A model generated the notes under the pieces. The model did not search any database and had not been told where the DNA came from. It saw only the letters and a list, made by a program, of their open reading frames with translations. 7,586 nucleotides of DNA from an uncultured Alphaproteobacteria bacterium (lineage in GTDB: Bacteria > Pseudomonadota > Alphaproteobacteria > Caulobacterales > Caulobacteraceae), in NCBI GenBank assembly GCA_903933475.1, contig CAIZKE010000339.1, positions 1 through 7,586 of the forward strand, read 5' to 3'. Each line of letters begins with the position of its first letter. The stretch's first letter is position 1. This document shows, in pieces, positions 6,223-7,586 of this stretch. Position numbers and translations under genes: made by a program.

Positions 6223-6275
6223 CCAATTGCTCCCCATCAGGGGGAGCTGTCGGCAAAGCCGACTGAGGGGGTCAA
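6223..6275 (+). repeat. Palindromic intergenic repeat, copy 4
   Basis: The unit begins CCAATTGC like copy 2. Its core at 6229-6275 is 46/47 identical to copy 1 on the opposite strand. The variable hairpin is GTCGGC (6250-6255, after the CT that ends the outer stem region) with GCCGAC (6258-6263 region) around an A-rich triloop. The tail is TGAGGGGGTCAA. Copies 1 and 4 flank the HAD-carA-csp-carB block in opposite orientations. Confidence 0.85.
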
Positions 6276-6324
6276 CGGCCTTCGGTGGACGCGTTGACAC
6301 ACCTTTAGTGCGAGACGACGTTCA

Positions 6325-6351
6325 TTGACCTAGGGTTATCGAGGTTAGCGG
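6325..6351 (+). promoter_or_regulatory. Weak candidate promoter for the lipoprotein gene
   Basis: TTGACCT (6325-6331), 12 nt and GTTAGCGG (6344-6351) partly resemble the Caulobacter-type consensus. A transcript from here would have a leader of about 120 nt before the start at 6478. The downstream box is poor, so this is only a candidate. Confidence 0.2.
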
Positions 6352-6477
6352 ATCAGGTTCCCCCTCCACCTGAAGACGCCCGCCTTCGGCATGCCGGGAT
6401 GGGCAACGCTTTGAGGTTGCCGATGACAGTGTGCCAAGGCTTGTCGAGTACCGTCGTGGGGTCGAAAGGGCGCAGTA

Positions 6478-7548
6478 ATGACCGTTGAGGATGCAGGACG
6501 AAGTCGCCGGCGGGTTCTGGTCGGCCTGGCGGCGGCCGTCGCGGTCTCCGGATGCGGGAGGCGGGCGATGAGCGACGAAGAAGGCGTGGTGGAGATCTTT
6601 GTTGTCCCCGGTGTGTTTGGCGCAACGCCCGACCTCCGGCGTGTCGCCCTGACGTATTGGGGCCGCGACTCCAGCGCAATCGGGGTCTGCGACCTGCAGG
6701 CCGGAAGCGTGGAGGTGCTGCGGGCGGGCCGGCAGGCCGGGCTTGGGATGCCAGCGCTTTCGCCGGACGGCGAGACGATTGCATTTATCGCCCAGCCCAT
6801 GGACCCAAAGCGCGCTGGACTGGATTTGCTCTATCTGGCTCCCGTCCGCGGCGGCGACGCGCGCCGGATTGGTGCCCGCGCCTATTACGCAGCGCCCAGT
6901 TTCTCCCCCGATGGCGGCCGTATCCTTGTATTCGCCGGGGACAAGGCCTTGGGGTCAGTCCAGCTTGTGGAGATCGACCTCGCGTCCGGTGCGGAGAGAG
7001 TCGTCTGGTCCGGCGCTTTTGGGGGCGCTCATAAAGCGGCCTACGACCCTACGGGCGCAGGCTACTGGGTCGGCGGGAGCGGGCCGGCGGCGTCCCTTGA
7101 GGAGGCCACCGGCTGGACCACCCTCGACTACGACAGTAAGCATGGGTCTCCACGCATCTTCCGCATCCTGCGCGAGGATGAGCCGGCGCGGCCCTTTGCG
7201 GTGAACCTTGGCGGACGCTGGGCCCTGGACGGAGTCGCCAATGATCACGTGGTCCTCGGTGCCCTCGCACTGGAGACAGGCAGACGCGTCGCGCTCGTGA
7301 ACCGCCAGGGTGAAGTCCGCCTGCTCTGGCGTTCGCCTCGCGGCGGAGAGTTGCCGGATGGGGCGGCGGTGTCGGCCGACGCCAAGCGCATTGTGACGGT
7401 ACGCATACCCACTGATGACGCGTTTAACTATTCAGATAGATACGAAATCACCGTCTTCGAGACCGGATCGGGCGAGAGCGGAAAGATCCTCTCCCAAGTC
7501 CTCTCCTCCGACCTTCGCGCTACAAACCATGACTTGAAACTGGCCTAG
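6478..7548 (+). CDS. Putative Tat-exported lipoprotein with TolB/PD40-like beta-propeller motifs
   Basis: This encodes a 356-residue protein. The N-terminus has a twin-arginine-like segment (S9-R10-R11-R12-V-L-V), a short hydrophobic stretch (about 13-24) and a lipobox ending V23-S-G-C26, pointing to a lipid-anchored protein exported by Tat or Sec. The mature part is mostly predicted beta strands. Two clear PD40-type signatures occur: LSPDGETIAFIA (94-105) and FSPDGGRILVFA (142-153). Weaker repeats near 186-200 and 297-310 would fit a propeller, which usually mediates binding rather than catalysis; no catalytic motif is evident. AAAGGG at 6465-6470 is 7 nt before the ATG. It is separated from carB by the repeats and is probably its own transcription unit. 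I do not recognise a named family, so the function is unknown. Codon use looks less G/C-biased than in carB. Confidence 0.8.
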   Translation: MTVEDAGRSRRRVLVGLAAAVAVSGCGRRAMSDEEGVVEIFVVPGVFGATPDLRRVALTYWGRDSSAIGVCDLQAGSVEVLRAGRQAGLGMPALSPDGETIAFIAQPMDPKRAGLDLLYLAPVRGGDARRIGARAYYAAPSFSPDGGRILVFAGDKALGSVQLVEIDLASGAERVVWSGAFGGAHKAAYDPTGAGYWVGGSGPAASLEEATGWTTLDYDSKHGSPRIFRILREDEPARPFAVNLGGRWALDGVANDHVVLGALALETGRRVALVNRQGEVRLLWRSPRGGELPDGAAVSADAKRIVTVRIPTDDAFNYSDRYEITVFETGSGESGKILSQVLSSDLRATNHDLKLA

Positions 7549-7586
7549 CTCCGACAGCCAAGGGGCGGTCTTGCGAGTCCGTTGAC

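Larger units (their letters stand above)
6088..6477. other. Non-coding spacer with clustered palindromic repeats
   Basis: No convincing gene is seen in these 390 bases. The first half (6102-6275) holds three copies of one palindromic repeat, described separately. The second half (6276-6477) contains a TTGACA at 6294-6299 without a good downstream box, and a possible weak promoter at 6325-6351. I see no clear intrinsic terminator with a T run for carB; the GC-rich repeat hairpins are the only strong structures downstream of it. Confidence 0.7.

Noticed and set aside
6102..6275. CRISPR array
   Set aside because: The copies are in mixed orientations with irregular, very short gaps and internal hairpins. 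There are no unique spacers of constant length and no cas genes.
6294..6299. Perfect TTGACA as a promoter -35 box
   Set aside because: No acceptable downstream box is found at 16-18 nt or at the shorter Caulobacter-type spacing.
6345..6800. Two overlapping minus-strand frames before and into the lipoprotein gene
   Set aside because: They are rich in R, P and A with no recognisable domain, and they overlap the start of a better-supported plus-strand gene with a signal peptide and ribosome binding site.

Overview
The window looks like chromosomal DNA from a GC-rich alphaproteobacterium, most likely of the Caulobacter/Phenylobacterium group. This rests on the very high G+C, the style of the CarA, CarB and cold-shock proteins, a possible carA promoter resembling the Caulobacter housekeeping consensus, and intergenic palindromic elements of the CTCCCC...GGGGAG / GAGGGGGTCA kind. 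No species can be named from the sequence alone.

Layout: positions 1-147 are non-coding and hold a palindromic repeat. Positions 148-882 (minus strand) encode a HAD-superfamily phosphatase-like hydrolase. A 153-bp divergent intergenic region follows, with a terminator-like hairpin 34 nt upstream of carA (1036-2202), the glutaminase subunit of carbamoyl-phosphate synthetase. A 187-nt leader precedes a 68-residue cold-shock protein gene (2390-2596), which ends in a textbook intrinsic terminator. After a GC-alternating leader comes carB (2797-6087), the large synthetase subunit. Positions 6088-6477 are non-coding and packed with three more copies of the palindromic repeat. Positions 6478-7548 encode a probable Tat-exported lipoprotein with TolB/PD40-like beta-propeller motifs.

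CarA and CarB together make carbamoyl phosphate from glutamine, bicarbonate and two ATP, feeding pyrimidine and arginine synthesis. All checked catalytic and UMP-binding positions are present. The usual carAB pair is split here by a cold-shock gene with its own strong terminator, so carB probably needs its own promoter or read-through. The carA leader hairpin has no upstream same-strand gene to terminate, which makes it a candidate attenuator. The repeat family is the most distinctive non-coding content: its internal hairpin changes sequence between copies while keeping its base pairing.

I found no wholly new gene system. The best leads are the carA leader, the split carAB arrangement with its structured leaders, and the covarying repeat hairpins.
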